Positions 24,962 to 36,479 of a DNA stretch of 64,000 nucleotides are shown piece after piece. The position numbers and the translations under genes are program-made. The notes under the pieces were generated by a model. That model did no database searches, was not told the DNA's origin, and saw only the letters and a program-made list of their open reading frames with translations. The DNA is from Alentia gelatinosa (taxonomy: Eukaryota > Annelida > Polychaeta > Phyllodocida > Polynoidae), in assembly GCA_950022655.1 (NCBI GenBank), contig OX465583.1, forward strand, positions 67,941,652-68,005,651, given 5' to 3'. Numbering within the stretch: position 1 is the stretch's first letter; every line of letters starts with the position of its first letter.

Positions 24962-27059
24962 AACTCATGTGACATCATCTCGTATCACTCTACCACAACG
25001 TTGGTATAGTATTTTAAATTTAATTAGGTGATTGTTGTGTACAGTATTTTACTGTTATTCCTATGGCTAAATTTGTACCAAAGGTGAGATAATTGGTCTT
25101 AACTAAACTACCATATTCTCAATAGGAAACTTAGGCATAGGTTGAATTTACCAAAAAGGGCTCCTTATAACCCTATCCTTGTGATCCACAATAATAGTAT
25201 GGTAAAAGTCAGTCAGCCAGTCAACTCACAAGATATTTGCTGGCAGGTCTTGGTGATACTAAACCCAGTGCCTCCAGCCATGAGCAAATAGTTTGACTTT
25301 GGATAATGTATCATACAAATCAGTACTGACCAAGTTTATCTATCTAGGGGTGTGCTCACAGGAAGTATTGACCTTTTTAGAGTGGTTTTCATTGTAGTTT
25401 AATCTCGTAGTATGTGGTCATGTTTGACATTCACAATGCAGTTTTAAGATAGGAGTAGAGCTTGGGTTGATAGTAACGATTTGACATGTAGCTGCTTTTT
25501 CTAAGGATGACACCAATTACCATCGCGTGCTTTTATCCTAACTCTAACAAAAAGCCGTCAGTGATTTAACATAGGGAAATTTTATGTGGCGTGCCATGGC
25601 ATAAAGTAAAATTCATGAACCTAGAGAAATAAAAAAATTGACCAATCAGTGATAAGGAATTATTTACCTGTGTAAATAGTTCCGGCTGCAGAGCAGAAAT
25701 TCTGACAGCTGTCAAACATGGATGGAATCGAGTCGGACTTTCCTAATATCATAAAGTCGTGGAGACGGCGTAGGACATATACAAAACCAAACTCGAGTTA
25801 GACTTGTGTCTATGCCACTCTTGTCAGATCTGTTCCTCACTACGCTCAACTAACACTTCCCGTAATAATACATGACCTTCCCATTCAATTTCTACTAATC
25901 ATTAATCAGATTAAAGTCCTTTGTGTTTCAGCCTGTATTTAACTACATGTGTATTGTGAATACTTTCTGGATTCCATTATCTGAACCTGCTTGAATATCA
26001 TTTTTACATTCAAATGGCTTCTTTATAATTTCCTTGGTTTAGCTTCATTTTATTAACATCAAACCTATTCTACAATCTATTGGTCATTTATTAATGTGTT
26101 TCTTCAAAGATATGTAGTATTTTGTACATATTCAATATTTTGCAAGTCAGACTCTGCAATGTAAAATTCATATGAACTATAAAACCACCATAGCAGAGAA
26201 GTTCGATTAGAAATTATTTTCCTGCTGAATTTATAAAAAATGTCTACATAATCATCTACCAATTATTTATAAACCTTGAAATCAAATGAATACAAGGAAG
26301 CCCGTCTACAAAGAGATTAACCTATTGTCCACCTCCAATGATACCATGATAAAAAGCCTCCTTCCCAAGGATAGAGTTGATGGGGTTTGCCTAGTCAAAG
26401 AAACCCAAAAGTTGAAGGAACCCAGGCAGAAATTGCATACTATAAAGAAATCCTATGAAAGTGTACGATCAGAGCTTGTATCCCATCAAGTTTGAATAGC
26501 GTAGTAATTCACAAGGCGAAGCTGCGTGAATTATTTAGCAATTCAAAAGAGATGGGATCGAGATCTGACCGTAAACTTGAATCTGTAGGCCTCTGAATTT
26601 ATCTCACCCCTTACATTGACTAATTGGCTAACATTTGTGACATAATCTCCCATTGAGTATTCTTTCCAAATGCCCCATTAGCATGGAGTATGAGTTCCCA
26701 ATATTAAGTCTATTGGAGGAATAGATACCAGGGGTGAGATAAATTAAGAAAGAAATTGATGAGTGTTTGATCTGTTCCCTCGCTCGCCATCGAGTTTGGA
26801 GTGCGCAGTACCGGTAATATGAACGACGCCATAGCCAAATGAATATTCTGAAGCACTCTAAACAAGATAGTGAACGGGGACTCAGACCAAGCACGAATAT
26901 AATGTTTCTGATTTCATCTTAGCCTGGAAATATTTATCTGTTTATAACCCACTGTGTATGAGTTACCATACTCGCATGCCCGTTGAGTATGAGTTCCTAA
27001 TGTTAAGCCTATGGACTTTTATACCAGGCTAAGGTAGAAATACATACCTAATATCATCA
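24962..27059. other. intron with core-box elements
   Basis: 25535-25770 shares its arm text (AGTTCCGGCTGCAGAGCAGA) with 52905-53150. 26588-26748 is a TTTATCTCACCCC..GGGGTGAGATAAAT pair. 26940-27045 is a further related half. No coding sequence recognised; 26286-26495 is open but resembles nothing. Confidence 0.45.
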
Positions 27060-27440
27060 AAATGTTGCATATTGTCCCAACGTTTACACTAGATGATTAT
27101 AGGCAGCGATTCTTGAACCTGATGACTTTCAGCCGTAAAAGTCAAGAAATCATCTAATGTAAACACCAAGAGCATGGCGACTGCAGACCATCTGATTACG
27201 TCTGATTACGCAATAAAGCACCACCCGATGACTGTTAGACATGTTCTGACACCAGCGACTATTTCAAGCCAGTTTAAATTAGTTGTCTAGATTGGCGGTG
27301 ACTCTATGTCGTCAATACAAACTCTCAGGGACATTCTGAGCTCCACGGCTTTTGCAGTGGACATTGCCACCACCTGACGATATTGGCTTGACCATCTACA
27401 GTCGCCACATATTTAATCGTCTAATGTAAACGCTGGGTAA
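27060..27440. mobile_element. MITE-like element related to the 78-bp array
   Basis: Starts near CGTTTACACTAGATGATT and ends near ..AATCGTCTAATGTAAACGC, an imperfect inverted pair. The 3' part holds one recognisable unit of the 3735-4945 array. It lies about 140 bp upstream of the exon at 27579. Confidence 0.6.
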
Positions 27441-27578
27441 TGTGTTACCATTGACTCTATGATATATCTGACAGGTTTCATATGATGAGTCCTCATACAT
27501 TTGCAATGGGGTCCTTGTACAAAGTGGATAACAAATGATATTAACCTATATTTTCATTGACTTTCCTCCACGGTCCAG

Positions 27579-28036
27579 TATTGACGCTAGGGACATCGAG
27601 GACCACAAAGAGATGCTGCTCGTCTTCCACAACGGCTCCATCGTCTGGATCCCGCCCGTCATCTACAAGAGCTCGTGCTCAGTCAACATGGCCGACTTCC
27701 CCTTCGACGTACAGAACTGCGAGCTGCGCTTCGGATCGTGGACGTACGACTCTGCCAAGCTTGACCTCATCTTCCTCCGTAACCGTCTGGGCTTCAACAT
27801 GGAGGGCTACGTGCCCCACTCCGAGTGGGAGATTCTCAGCCACACGGGAGAACGGAACGTGCTGGCCTACGCCTGCTGCGACAATAATAACTACACCGAC
27901 TTGACGTTTTCCGTGACGTTAAAACGTCGCGTGACGTTTCACATGAGGCTCATCTTGATCCCCACGGTTCTGCTGTCTGCCATGTCGCTAGCCATATTCT
28001 GGATCCCTCCAACTCGTCCGGACCGCACCAGTCTAG
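27579..28036 (+). CDS. nAChR alpha-like subunit, exon with Cys-loop, loops B and C, and TM1
   Basis: A 458-bp exon (acceptor cggtccag, donor gtaggt) that carries most of the ligand-binding domain. In order it shows the sequon NGS (27631-27639), IPPVIYKSSC leading into the Cys-loop (Cys codons at 27676 and 27718, 13 residues between, with FPFD), GSWTYD (loop B Trp), and YACCDNNNY (loop C). The adjacent cysteines at 27874-27879 and the flanking Tyr pair, spaced as Tyr190/Tyr198, define an alpha, agonist-binding subunit. TM1 follows at about 27940-28008 (RLILIPTVLLSAMSLAIFW), then a short linker PPTRPDRTSL. The exon ends one base into a Gly codon, matching the TM2 exon. The codons are GC-rich against an AT-rich surround, as expected for real coding sequence. 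It covers what are three exons in vertebrate alpha7 genes. The open frame upstream of 27579 is intron. Confidence 0.97.
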
Positions 28037-28179
28037 GTAGGTTTATTCATTTTTTAGAGCGTGTTACAGAGTCCTATATACGTTGCCTAAAGGTTAGGGT
28101 AGTCAGATAGGGACTTCTAGTGTACTGTTTAACTGATAGTTACTAGCTGGAGACAAAATTTAAAATAGTTCATCATATC

Positions 28180-28491
28180 AGGGACCTGTTTCACTAGTTT
28201 CGTAACATGTCTGTGACACCATACAGACATTGGGGTTGTCTAGTTTCGTGACAACACAAGTTGCTGCCCTTAGGAAAAGACAGACCCCAAACATAAGAAT
28301 TAGACAAATCTACACATCATGGACCTGTTTCACTAGTTTCGTGACCAAAGTGTTAGACAGACATGAAAGGCGGCACCAATAGTGCAAGCAAGAACGGCCA
28401 AAATGAAGCCTAATGTCTAGTTCTTATGAAACTGGACACACCATCTAGACGCCATCGAGACATGTCACGAAACTAGTGAAACAGGTCCCTG
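28180..28491. mobile_element. MITE, GGGACCTGTTTCACTAGTTT family
   Basis: Ends CAGGGACCTGTTTCACTAGT and ACTAGTGAAACAGGTCCCTG, about 312 bp. A second internal left end at 28319 points to a nested or duplicated arm. It lies about 145 bp downstream of the receptor exon ending at 28036. Confidence 0.85.
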
Positions 28492-28814
28492 ATCATAGCA
28501 TGAGTAGTTCTTATTACCTTTATTTATGGCCCTATTGAAAACTAGTCAATATCAATCCTTGTGTCATAATTGCCTTTTCTTGATAGTGTTTGCATGCAAA
28601 CAAGATATTGAGATATTAGTTGTAAATTCAATGATAAACAGAACGATACCGGTTGATAACATGCCTTACAAGGAAAAAGAGGTACAAGGCATAAACCGAA
28701 TACTGAGTCAATGCCACAATGTTTCAACTAGGGGCAAAAGGTATGTTCATCATTGATGAATGAGGGTTCAATTATAAATTAAGAATAACAACTAAGAGGT
28801 TTGAGTTAGATTGA

Positions 28815-29332
28815 GCCTGTGGATAGTTTTCTGTAACCCACTTGCCCCCAGTCAACTTGCCATTTCTACAACTGCCTGGCTCTAGGATCAAAATATAACT
28901 AGCACCAGTAGATCTCGAGATATTTTGGTCTTGATTGATTGGTCATGGTTATTTCGGCATGAGACTGAGACACTGGCTCCCTGCTCTGTTCTCAAAATCA
29001 CAGTGAATAGCATACAGATAGTTAAGGGATAGTTTGTATGCAGTACCCTGAAAGTCTATATGGACCCCTCTAGCCTCTAGATGTTGTATATAGGCCGTGC
29101 AAGCACGCTCTAACAACTGTCCCCTCACTATCTGCATGCTATTCACTGTAGTATTGGGAAGGGAGCAGGGTGCCAGAGTTTCAGTGTCTTAGACGTGTGC
29201 CGAACTGACCATGACCAATAAGTCAAGACCAAAATACCTCATTGACCCACTGGTGCTTGATGTGTCTTGATCGTGGACTGCATAGATAGCAAGTTGACTG
29301 GGTGCAAGTGGGTTACAGAAACGATCCATAGA
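28815..29332. mobile_element. inverted element, GTAACCCACTTGC family
   Basis: About 520 bp, left GTAACCCACTTGCCCCCAGT, right GGTGCAAGTGGGTTACAG. Copies or halves at about 34180-34690 and 53700-53955. Confidence 0.75.
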
Positions 29333-29483
29333 CTCATAATTCTTTAACAGAATGTACAACAAATATTGTTGCTTTCAATCTATTTCTGAGGAAGTTGCTT
29401 TACAGCTTTCATCAATCTTAAATAGAGGTTTTCTTGGTTAATTACGGATTTATTGATATCAATGTTCTAAATAAAGTGAACAT

Positions 29484-29771
29484 TTAGGCCCGGCATCCAC
29501 CTACAGTGATATGGCTCCGATTCGGACTACGATGCACCTCCCGACAAAAAAAACAAAATCGCATCGGAAGGTCACCTAATATCGGGGCAATTGACCATGT
29601 TTCTGCGATTAGACACCGATAAAAACCCATTACAATGTGTGTTGGATTGGCATGTCTGGACATATGTCTACGATTTTGCACCTTCCCGATACGTCTCCGA
29701 TATTTGCTTTTTGTATCTGTGCCATATCGAGGATCTAAATTTCTATCATAGTAGGTGGACGCCAAGCCTTA
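29484..29771 (+). mobile_element. MITE, GGCGTCCACCTACTACGAT family
   Basis: About 288 bp, ends TTAGGCCCGGCATCCACCTA and GGTGGACGCCAAGCCTTA. Confidence 0.85.
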
Positions 29772-29789
29772 CTCCTGACTGGTAGCAAA

Positions 29790-29895
29790 AGTTCCCTAAG
29801 GCCACTTAAAAAAAAAAACTTGTTTCTCATCACCGCGCGCGTCAGCAAAAATGTTTTTAGAAGATTTTTTTTTTTTTTTTTTTTTTCATAGATGA
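29790..29895. mobile_element. poly-A/T-bounded repeat (GAGAAACAAG..GCGCGG type)
   Basis: AAGGCCACTTAAAAAAAA, TTGTTTCTCATCACCGCGCG, then a run of T. Related short copies at 6440-6510, 7490-7565, 31795-31905, 35020-35110 and 35330-35410. Confidence 0.6.
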
Positions 29896-30027
29896 GATGA
29901 AACATTGATAGAAATCATGAAAAATATGAGTATTTGGTATCAAATTAAAGCTCCTGATGTAAGGAATGCAATCAATGTGGTTATATGGTTGGCAAAAGTG
30001 ATGCATCAAGTGTTGCCATGTAACCAA

Positions 30028-31500
30028 TTAAGGGGGGCATCCACCAACCACGACAAGGCTACGACAATGGCTTTCCGACAACGTCCACAGCAGCTCTACA
30101 ATTGGAAGCCTTGTCGTAGCCTTGTCGTGGTTGGTGGACCCCAGTTCCCGACAAGAGGCTACAACAAGGCCACGACAGGCTGCGACATGAAGCTTGTCGG
30201 GGGCCTTCCGGAGTTGGAGTGTTGTGGATTCCTCGATATCACTGTCATAGTGTGTCAGAACCATGGGCGCCTTTTTAATGGCAACCAGCAACGTCTATGA
30301 CAGGCCACCACACCGCTGTTCCGACCCTGCTCTTCTCACGACAAGGCTGCGACAAGGCTGCGATTGGAACTTTCATGTCTGCACTTGTCGTAGCCTTGTC
30401 GTGGTTGGTGGATGCCCCCCTTTAGAGTAAAACCCCACTCCTGGGACAGCCCACAAGCTCCCGACACGCCATGACACAGCTGTGTTGGTGGAGCCCAGTT
30501 CCCAACAAGAGGCTACGACAAGGCCATGACAGGCTGCGACATGAAGCTTGTCGGGGGCCTTCCGACAAGGCTACGACAATATCGAACATGTTCGATTTTT
30601 GCTATGACTAGACCTTTGTCGTGGAGTGTTGTGGATTCCTCGATATCACTGTCGTAGTGTATCGGAACCATGGGCGCCTTTTTAATGGCAACCAGCAATG
30701 TCTACGACACGCCAGGACACCGCTGTCCCCACAAGGCTGTGATCAGGCTGCGATTGGAACTTTCATGTCGGCACTTGTCGTAGCCTTGTCGTGGTTGGTG
30801 GACGCCCCCTTTGGAGTAAAACCGCGCTCCTGGGACACCCCACACGCTCCCGACACGCCATGACACAGCTGTGTTGGTGGACCCCAGTTCCCGACAAGAG
30901 GCTACGACAAGGCCACGACAGGCTGCCACATGAAGCTTGTTGGGGGCCTTCCGACAAGGCTACGACAATATCAAACATGTTCAATTTTTGCCACGACTGG
31001 ACCTTTGTCGTGGAGTGTTGTGGATTCCTCGACATCACTGTCGTAGTGTGTCAGAACCATGGGCGCCTTTTTTACGGCAACCAGGAACGTCTACAACACG
31101 CCCGCCATGCTGTCCCGACACTGCTCTTCTTACGACAAGGCTGTGACAAGGCTGTGATTGGAACTTTCATGTCGGCACTTGTTGTAGCCTTGTCGTGGTT
31201 GGTGGACGCCCCTCTTTAGAGCAAAACCCCGCTCCTGGGACACCCCACATGCTCCTGACACGCCATGACACTCCACGACAAAGGTCCAGTTGTAGGAAAA
31301 ATCGAACATGATTTTGTTGTAGCCTTGTCGGAAGGCCCCCGTCACAGCCTGTCATGGCCTTGTCGTAGACTCTTGTCGGGAACTGGGGTCCACCAACCAC
31401 GACAAGGCTACGACAAGTCCACCAATCGTAGGCCTGTCATGGACCTTGTCGGAATGCCATTGTCATAGCCTTGTTGTGGTTGGTGGACGCCCGCCTTTAG
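30028..31500. repeat. tandem/nested array of the CCACGACAAGGCTACGAC MITE
   Basis: Left end TTAAGGGGGGCATCCACCAA, repeated internal ends (..TTGGTGGATGCCCCCC, ..TTGGTGGACGCCCC) and a period of about 390-400 bp: CCATGACACAGCTGTGTTGG recurs near 30470 and 30859, and a diverged version near 31264. Roughly three to four units. Single copies at 51121-51550 and 57205-57643. Confidence 0.85.
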
Positions 31501-31660
31501 CCCTTGTCGGAAGCCTGCCTCCACTAGTGCAGCATGCTACGATAGCCTTCTGACATGCTCCGACACTCCAACATGTCGGAAGCCTCCCGACACACTCCAA
31601 CAATTCCACCATGTTGGAATTGTTGTAAGCATGTTGGGAGGCCTCCGACAGTCAGGTAGG
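31501..31660. repeat. related degenerate segment
   Basis: Short inverted stretches such as CCGACACACTCCAACAATTC and ACATGTCGGAAGCC continue the vocabulary of the preceding array without a clear unit. Confidence 0.45.
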
Positions 31661-31803
31661 TGTCTGTGGGTGTCTGTGTGGTTATAACAGTGTCTCTATG
31701 CCAGAGTATGGCCTGTATGAAGTAGCCTAACCATCGGGGGAACCATCCCGCTTAAGGGGACAGTTTGCTCGGAATAGAGACACTTCAAAAGCCATCTCTG
31801 ACC

Positions 31804-31835
<32 letters not shown>

Positions 31836-32242
31836 GCGCCCTCGTCATATTTTTCATGGCTTGGTGATGAGAAACAAATTTTTTTTTTTGAGTGGCCTAA
31901 TGGTCTGCGATGAGGTAATGCATGTGTAATTGTGGTCATACAGGGGAGTTGATCTTAGCTTTAATCGGATTTAATCACTGGTAGTTTGTCTCGCATAAAT
32001 CATATGTACATCACATTTAGCAGTACACAATTTCCCATGCGGGAAGTGTTACTGTTTTAATCTTCTCAGATGTGGGCACCAGAGAGTAAGGCATTCTAGG
32101 CGACTGCTTTTATGCCTGTAATAAGTGCTTGTTGCTTAGCAGACTGGAATAATGGCCGAAATGAACTAACGCTCAACTTCAATCCATCAACATGCAATTG
32201 GGACGGTAATCCCTGAACTAGAGGGTCATCCAGTACAACGAC

Positions 32243-32313
<71 letters not shown>

Positions 32314-32333
32314 ATATATATATATATATACAC
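32243..32333. repeat. (TA)n microsatellite
   Basis: About 90 bp of nearly pure TA with one GT interruption, running into a short CA tract. It borders a SINE-body fragment. Confidence 0.95.
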
Positions 32334-32339
32334 ACACAC

Positions 32340-32445
32340 ATACATGGTACCCACTGCCCATTCGGCTCAACACCCGCCAATAGAATGAGGAGTAGTGGTC
32401 TAGGGCCCGAGTGGAAGAACGGCCGTATAGTCGAATTCGGTGATT
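32340..32445. mobile_element. SINE body fragment
   Basis: TGGTACCCACTGCCCATTCG, then ATGAGGAGTAGTGGTCTAGG, matching the body after the tRNA-like head at 41353, without the head. Confidence 0.6.
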
Positions 32446-32449
32446 GTGT

Positions 32450-32990
32450 AACACAACATCCCCTTAAAAATTGATTTAAAAGATCGTTTCGCTTTTAAAC
32501 ATGGGTCGTGGTTTACTGATTCCCCATACCTTTACTACTGTATCAAAGGCCAATCCATACAATGTCTATGTGGTGTGGGAAGTAAAAGAACTCTCACCTC
32601 GGTAAATGTGTAGGGGTGAGATATGTACCTAAATTCATCACATAGATTCGATCACCACCCTTGTGGTGTGAAAGAACCTTGAGAAAGTCTGGTGAGAACC
32701 TGCAATGGTTAACTGGACGTTAAATCAAACCAACCTGTAAACCAACAAACAAACCAAATCCCCATACATTCACGATGGGGTCTTTGTAAACCATGGATGA
32801 TAAACAATGGGTAGTGGTTTACTGATTCCCCGTACATTCTAAGTGGGGTCTTTTTAGCCATGGGTCGTGGCTTACTGAGTCCCCATACATTCTCAATGGG
32901 GTCTTTGTATACGATGGCTAATAAAGCTGAGGATCGCAGCAACACTCCGTTAAAATGTATGGAATTGCTGAATACTCCCATTTAATATGG
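32450..32990. repeat. CCCCAT..GGGGTCTTTGTA repeats
   Basis: GGTTTACTGATTCCCC and TGGGGTCTTTGTA are repeated three times between 32505 and 32915, related to 2980-3025. Confidence 0.6.
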
Positions 32991-34179
32991 ACAGACCTGC
33001 TGGAATGTCGTGAGAGGCACACACAGATATTGCACGGGTATTGCAGTGAACCACAGCCATGTAGGAGACTTACAAAGACACAGAGGTAGAGAAATATTTA
33101 TAGAAGGAGAAGGAATGAGATTCTAACCCGGCACGATTCCAGGACTGCCTGGCTGTACAACTACAAACAAGTCACTCTCATGGCCGCTAGCTTAGAGAAC
33201 AAATATTCGGCCGAGACAGACCGAGGAAAAATCAGGTATTAAATCTTCATGGACCAGACAGATCAAATCTAGATTTTACTCATTAGACGGAAATTGCCAG
33301 GCTAGACATCCTCAGGCGCTTTGTAGAAGTTGATATTTTAATCTACCATTAAAACAGAATATTGCTGATTTTCTTCTTGGGCTAAACATAACTTATTAAT
33401 AACAGCTCTGCCCCCTTTTAGTTGCATTTCTTTTTACCTTGACCATTGCCAGAATTTACTTAAATATTGTCTAAAAAGTCGCTGGTTGGCACAAGTATTA
33501 TAAAGGTTGAATTAAATTTCAGTATGATTTACATTATGATATACATAACAGTATATTAAGTATTCATATAAATAAGCTTAAAACATGATGATGTGACTGT
33601 ATAACAAATATTCACATAAATGTAACCGTAGAAAAATAATGACGTAGAAAGAAGGACTATGAAGTACAATACAATAATCGGTGATTTTAAGACGACGGCG
33701 TCATCCACGAGAGGTGGTCGCGCAGTAATACATGAGCATAATGATTTACAGAGTCGACTGTACAAAAACCACTGATTATTGTATTTCTCACCCATGGTCA
33801 TAAATGATAATTTCAATTCTCAGAATTTCAATGATGGGTTCCAGTATCATTCATGATCATTCAGTACAGTAAATGTGAGATGTTTTATAGTAAAGCTGAG
33901 ACATTTGCATGTAGGATGTACTTTTGTTGGTGACACATGTTAAATGTTTGATCTATCATATCACTCTGATACAACCTATAGTTCAAGTCCACCTTCTGGC
34001 ACAACTCTAGGATATCTTTCATCTTGCAAAGAAGATCTGAGACGAAAGGAAAAACTTGAACCTTAAAGTTTCCACAATTCTGTGAAATACTACAGGAAAA
34101 TCCCCTTCTACTGTGGATCTAATTTAGATTTTTTTTTAAACATAGGGGTGTTAAATCAGTATTCGGTCTAAGCCTGGTA
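32991..34179. other. intron, no feature seen
   Basis: AT-rich, no repeat or coding family recognised. Confidence 0.4.
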
Positions 34180-34690
34180 CCTCTCTTGCCTTGTAAGGCA
34201 TGTTATTAACCGGCATTGTTTCGTTCTGTTTATCATTGAATTTACAACTAATATCTCAGTTAGCTTTGTTTGCATTACTACCAGACACTATCAAGAATTA
34301 GGAGCAAGTAGTATGTCGGTCATTGATGAATGAGTGTGCATTTATAAATGAATAACAATTAAAAGGTTTGGGTTACATTCAGTCTATGGATCGTTCTTGT
34401 AACCCACTTGCACTCAGTCAACTTGCCATTTCTGCAACTGCCTGAGTCTATGCCTTACATATCAAGCACCAGTGAATCAATCAGGTATTTTTGGTCTAGA
34501 ATGATATGTCATGGTCAGATGGGCATGCTTCTAAGACCCTGAGACGCTGGCACCCTGCTCCTTACACACTATCACAGTAGATAGCACACAGATAGTGAAG
34601 GGATAGCTTTTTTGCAGTATCCTCGCAACCCATATGTGGTAGTATAACCTCTAGGCGATGTATATACCCCGTGCGAGCACGCTCTAAAAA
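34180..34690. mobile_element. GTAACCCACTTGC-family copy, partial
   Basis: Shares GCCTTGTAAGGCATGTTATT-side text, GTAACCCACTTGCACTCAG and CCGTGCGAGCACGCTCTAA with 28640-29120. Confidence 0.65.
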
Positions 34691-35141
34691 GCAATTACAA
34701 TAAGGATTGATAGAGACTACTTTTCACTAGAACCATAATGACCTCTACGAGACAAGGCAAGGATACTGATAAAAACTAGTACATGTATCTTGCTACTGAA
34801 GTCATGAATAATTTGTCTCATAGGCATGATCATGTTTATCAATAGAAGCAGGGGGCGAGGTGAATGTGGGGGGCCACCATCTCTTTGTATCAGATGTAGT
34901 CGAACAAACGAATCTCATCAAAGAGAATAATTACTACAAAAGCCTGCCCCAGACACTCTGTGTGTAGAGGGGGTTGTGGAGGCCAGACCTTTATGGCCAA
35001 TTCACACTGTCCGTTTTCAGGCCACTCAAAAAAACTTGTTTCTCGTCACCAAGCCATGAAAAATATGACGAGGGCGCTTTTTTTTTTTTTTTTGCTATAT
35101 TAAAGATGTCTTTTGAAGTGCCATAAAATGGGCTTCAGACA

Positions 35142-35228
35142 TACAGTAAAACCCCGCATAAGCGGACACCCTCTCATCCGGGCCAAAGTGGCCGCTTACG
35201 CGGGATGTCTGCTTACAAAGGGTTTCCA
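35142..35228. mobile_element. left arm of the AGTAAAACCCCGCGTAAGCG family
   Basis: ACAGTAAAACCCCGCATAAG followed by TGGCCGCTTACGCGGGATG. Confidence 0.75.
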
Positions 35229-35444
35229 GATCTTTATTGGCTATACATTTAATGCATCCTTGACATCAGGAGCTTTAATTTGATACTAAATACACATACC
35301 TTTCATAATTTCTATCAAGGTTCACCTATTTTTAAAAAAAGATCTTCTAAAATCGTTTTTTTCTGATGCGCGCGGTGATGAGAAACAAGTGGGGTTTTTT
35401 AGTGGCCTTAGGTAGATGCCCAGTCTGAGACTGGTTGTACCCTC

Positions 35445-35614
35445 AAGCGCAAGATCCACTAAGGCGATTTTCCATGCGAATTTGGGTTCGCAGACGTTGC
35501 AGACGTTCGCAGACGTTCGCAGACGTTCGCATGGACATGCGAAGGCGTTGGATTCGCACAGTCGCATGGATCGCAGACGCATTCTCTTGGTTGCCTTAGT
35601 GGATCTGGCGCTTT
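35445..35614. mobile_element. short inverted element with GCAGACGTT repeats
   Basis: Ends AGCGCAAGATCCACTAAGGC and GCCTTAGTGGATCTGGCGCT. The centre repeats CGCAGACGTT four to five times. Confidence 0.8.
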
Positions 35615-36128
35615 AGGCGCCCAACGCAGAAAACGCACAGTGTAAACTGCAAGTTTCCCGCTAGTCTGAGACGTGGGGTACCAAGTATGCCCGGTCTCAT
35701 ACTGGATGTACCTCATATACGCCCAATTGCAAGCTTTTTTGAATATCAAACTTGTTTGATATTTGGTACCGCTAGTCTGAGACATAGGTACTGGACGTAT
35801 CTCAGAAATCATGTTTTAAAACATTCTCCTGCATAGCTTCTCCTTTAGCAGCGGACGATCTAAACTCCCAAGTGACTTGAGTGAGATGATCGATAATGTC
35901 GCCCGTCATTTTCTCCCTCACTCCTAATACACTCTCCATCCTTGATTACCTCTCCCCCCCCCCCCCCCCGCGCTGCCGCCTCTATAAACTCATTACAAAG
36001 ACTGTGCCTGGTTTGATTAAGTTCTCTTTATTCCCAGAGACCAGAATCACGTTAAAATGGCTGATCCTGATTCAAGACACACGCATGCATGCAGACACAT
36101 ATATAGATATAGATATTTTTTATGTTGT

Positions 36129-36425
36129 ACAGTAAAACCCCGCGTAAGCGAATATCCTCCGTTCCGGGCCAAAGTGGCCGCTTACGCGGGGGGAACCCTT
36201 ACGCGGGGTTTTCAAGTTTCCGCCGGTCCAACAAGCAAGGGTTATATATCAATATGATGGGGAGATAGAAGGGATGATAGGTCTTAAATCATAACGCGGG
36301 GTGCCGGTTACGCGGGGTGAAATTTAGCATCTAATACAGGGAAAAATTTCCGTTCTGAGCAAAAGTTTCCACTGACGCGGGATGTCCGCTTACGCAGGGT
36401 GTCCGTTGGGCGGGGTTCTACTGTA
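36129..36425. mobile_element. MITE, AGTAAAACCCCGCGTAAGCG family
   Basis: About 297 bp, ends TACAGTAAAACCCCGCGTAA and GGCGGGGTTCTACTGTA. Several internal CTTACGCGGGG copies. It stops 54 bp before the TM2 exon, so it may sit next to the branch point of that intron. Confidence 0.85.
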
Positions 36426-36479
36426 TGTCTATATCCATGGGGACGTTTCCTAATGTAATCATCTTGTCTTTCCTTGCAG

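Noticed and set aside
26286..26495. Lys/Glu-rich 69-codon open frame, possible coiled coil exon
   Set aside because: Short, no matching family, no good flanking splice sites identified. Chance in AT-rich DNA is more likely.
27557..27904. 115-codon open frame in another phase, Thr/Ser-rich
   Set aside because: Shadow of the receptor exon at 27579-28036.
30791..31219. 142-codon open frame on + and neighbours
   Set aside because: Entirely inside the ACGACAAGG MITE array. The same frames recur with each repeat copy.
32096..32454. Ile/Tyr-rich open frames on -
   Set aside because: Translation of the TA microsatellite.
35416..35812. Arg/Ser-rich open frames
   Set aside because: Produced by the GCAGACGTT repeats of the short inverted element at 35445-35614.
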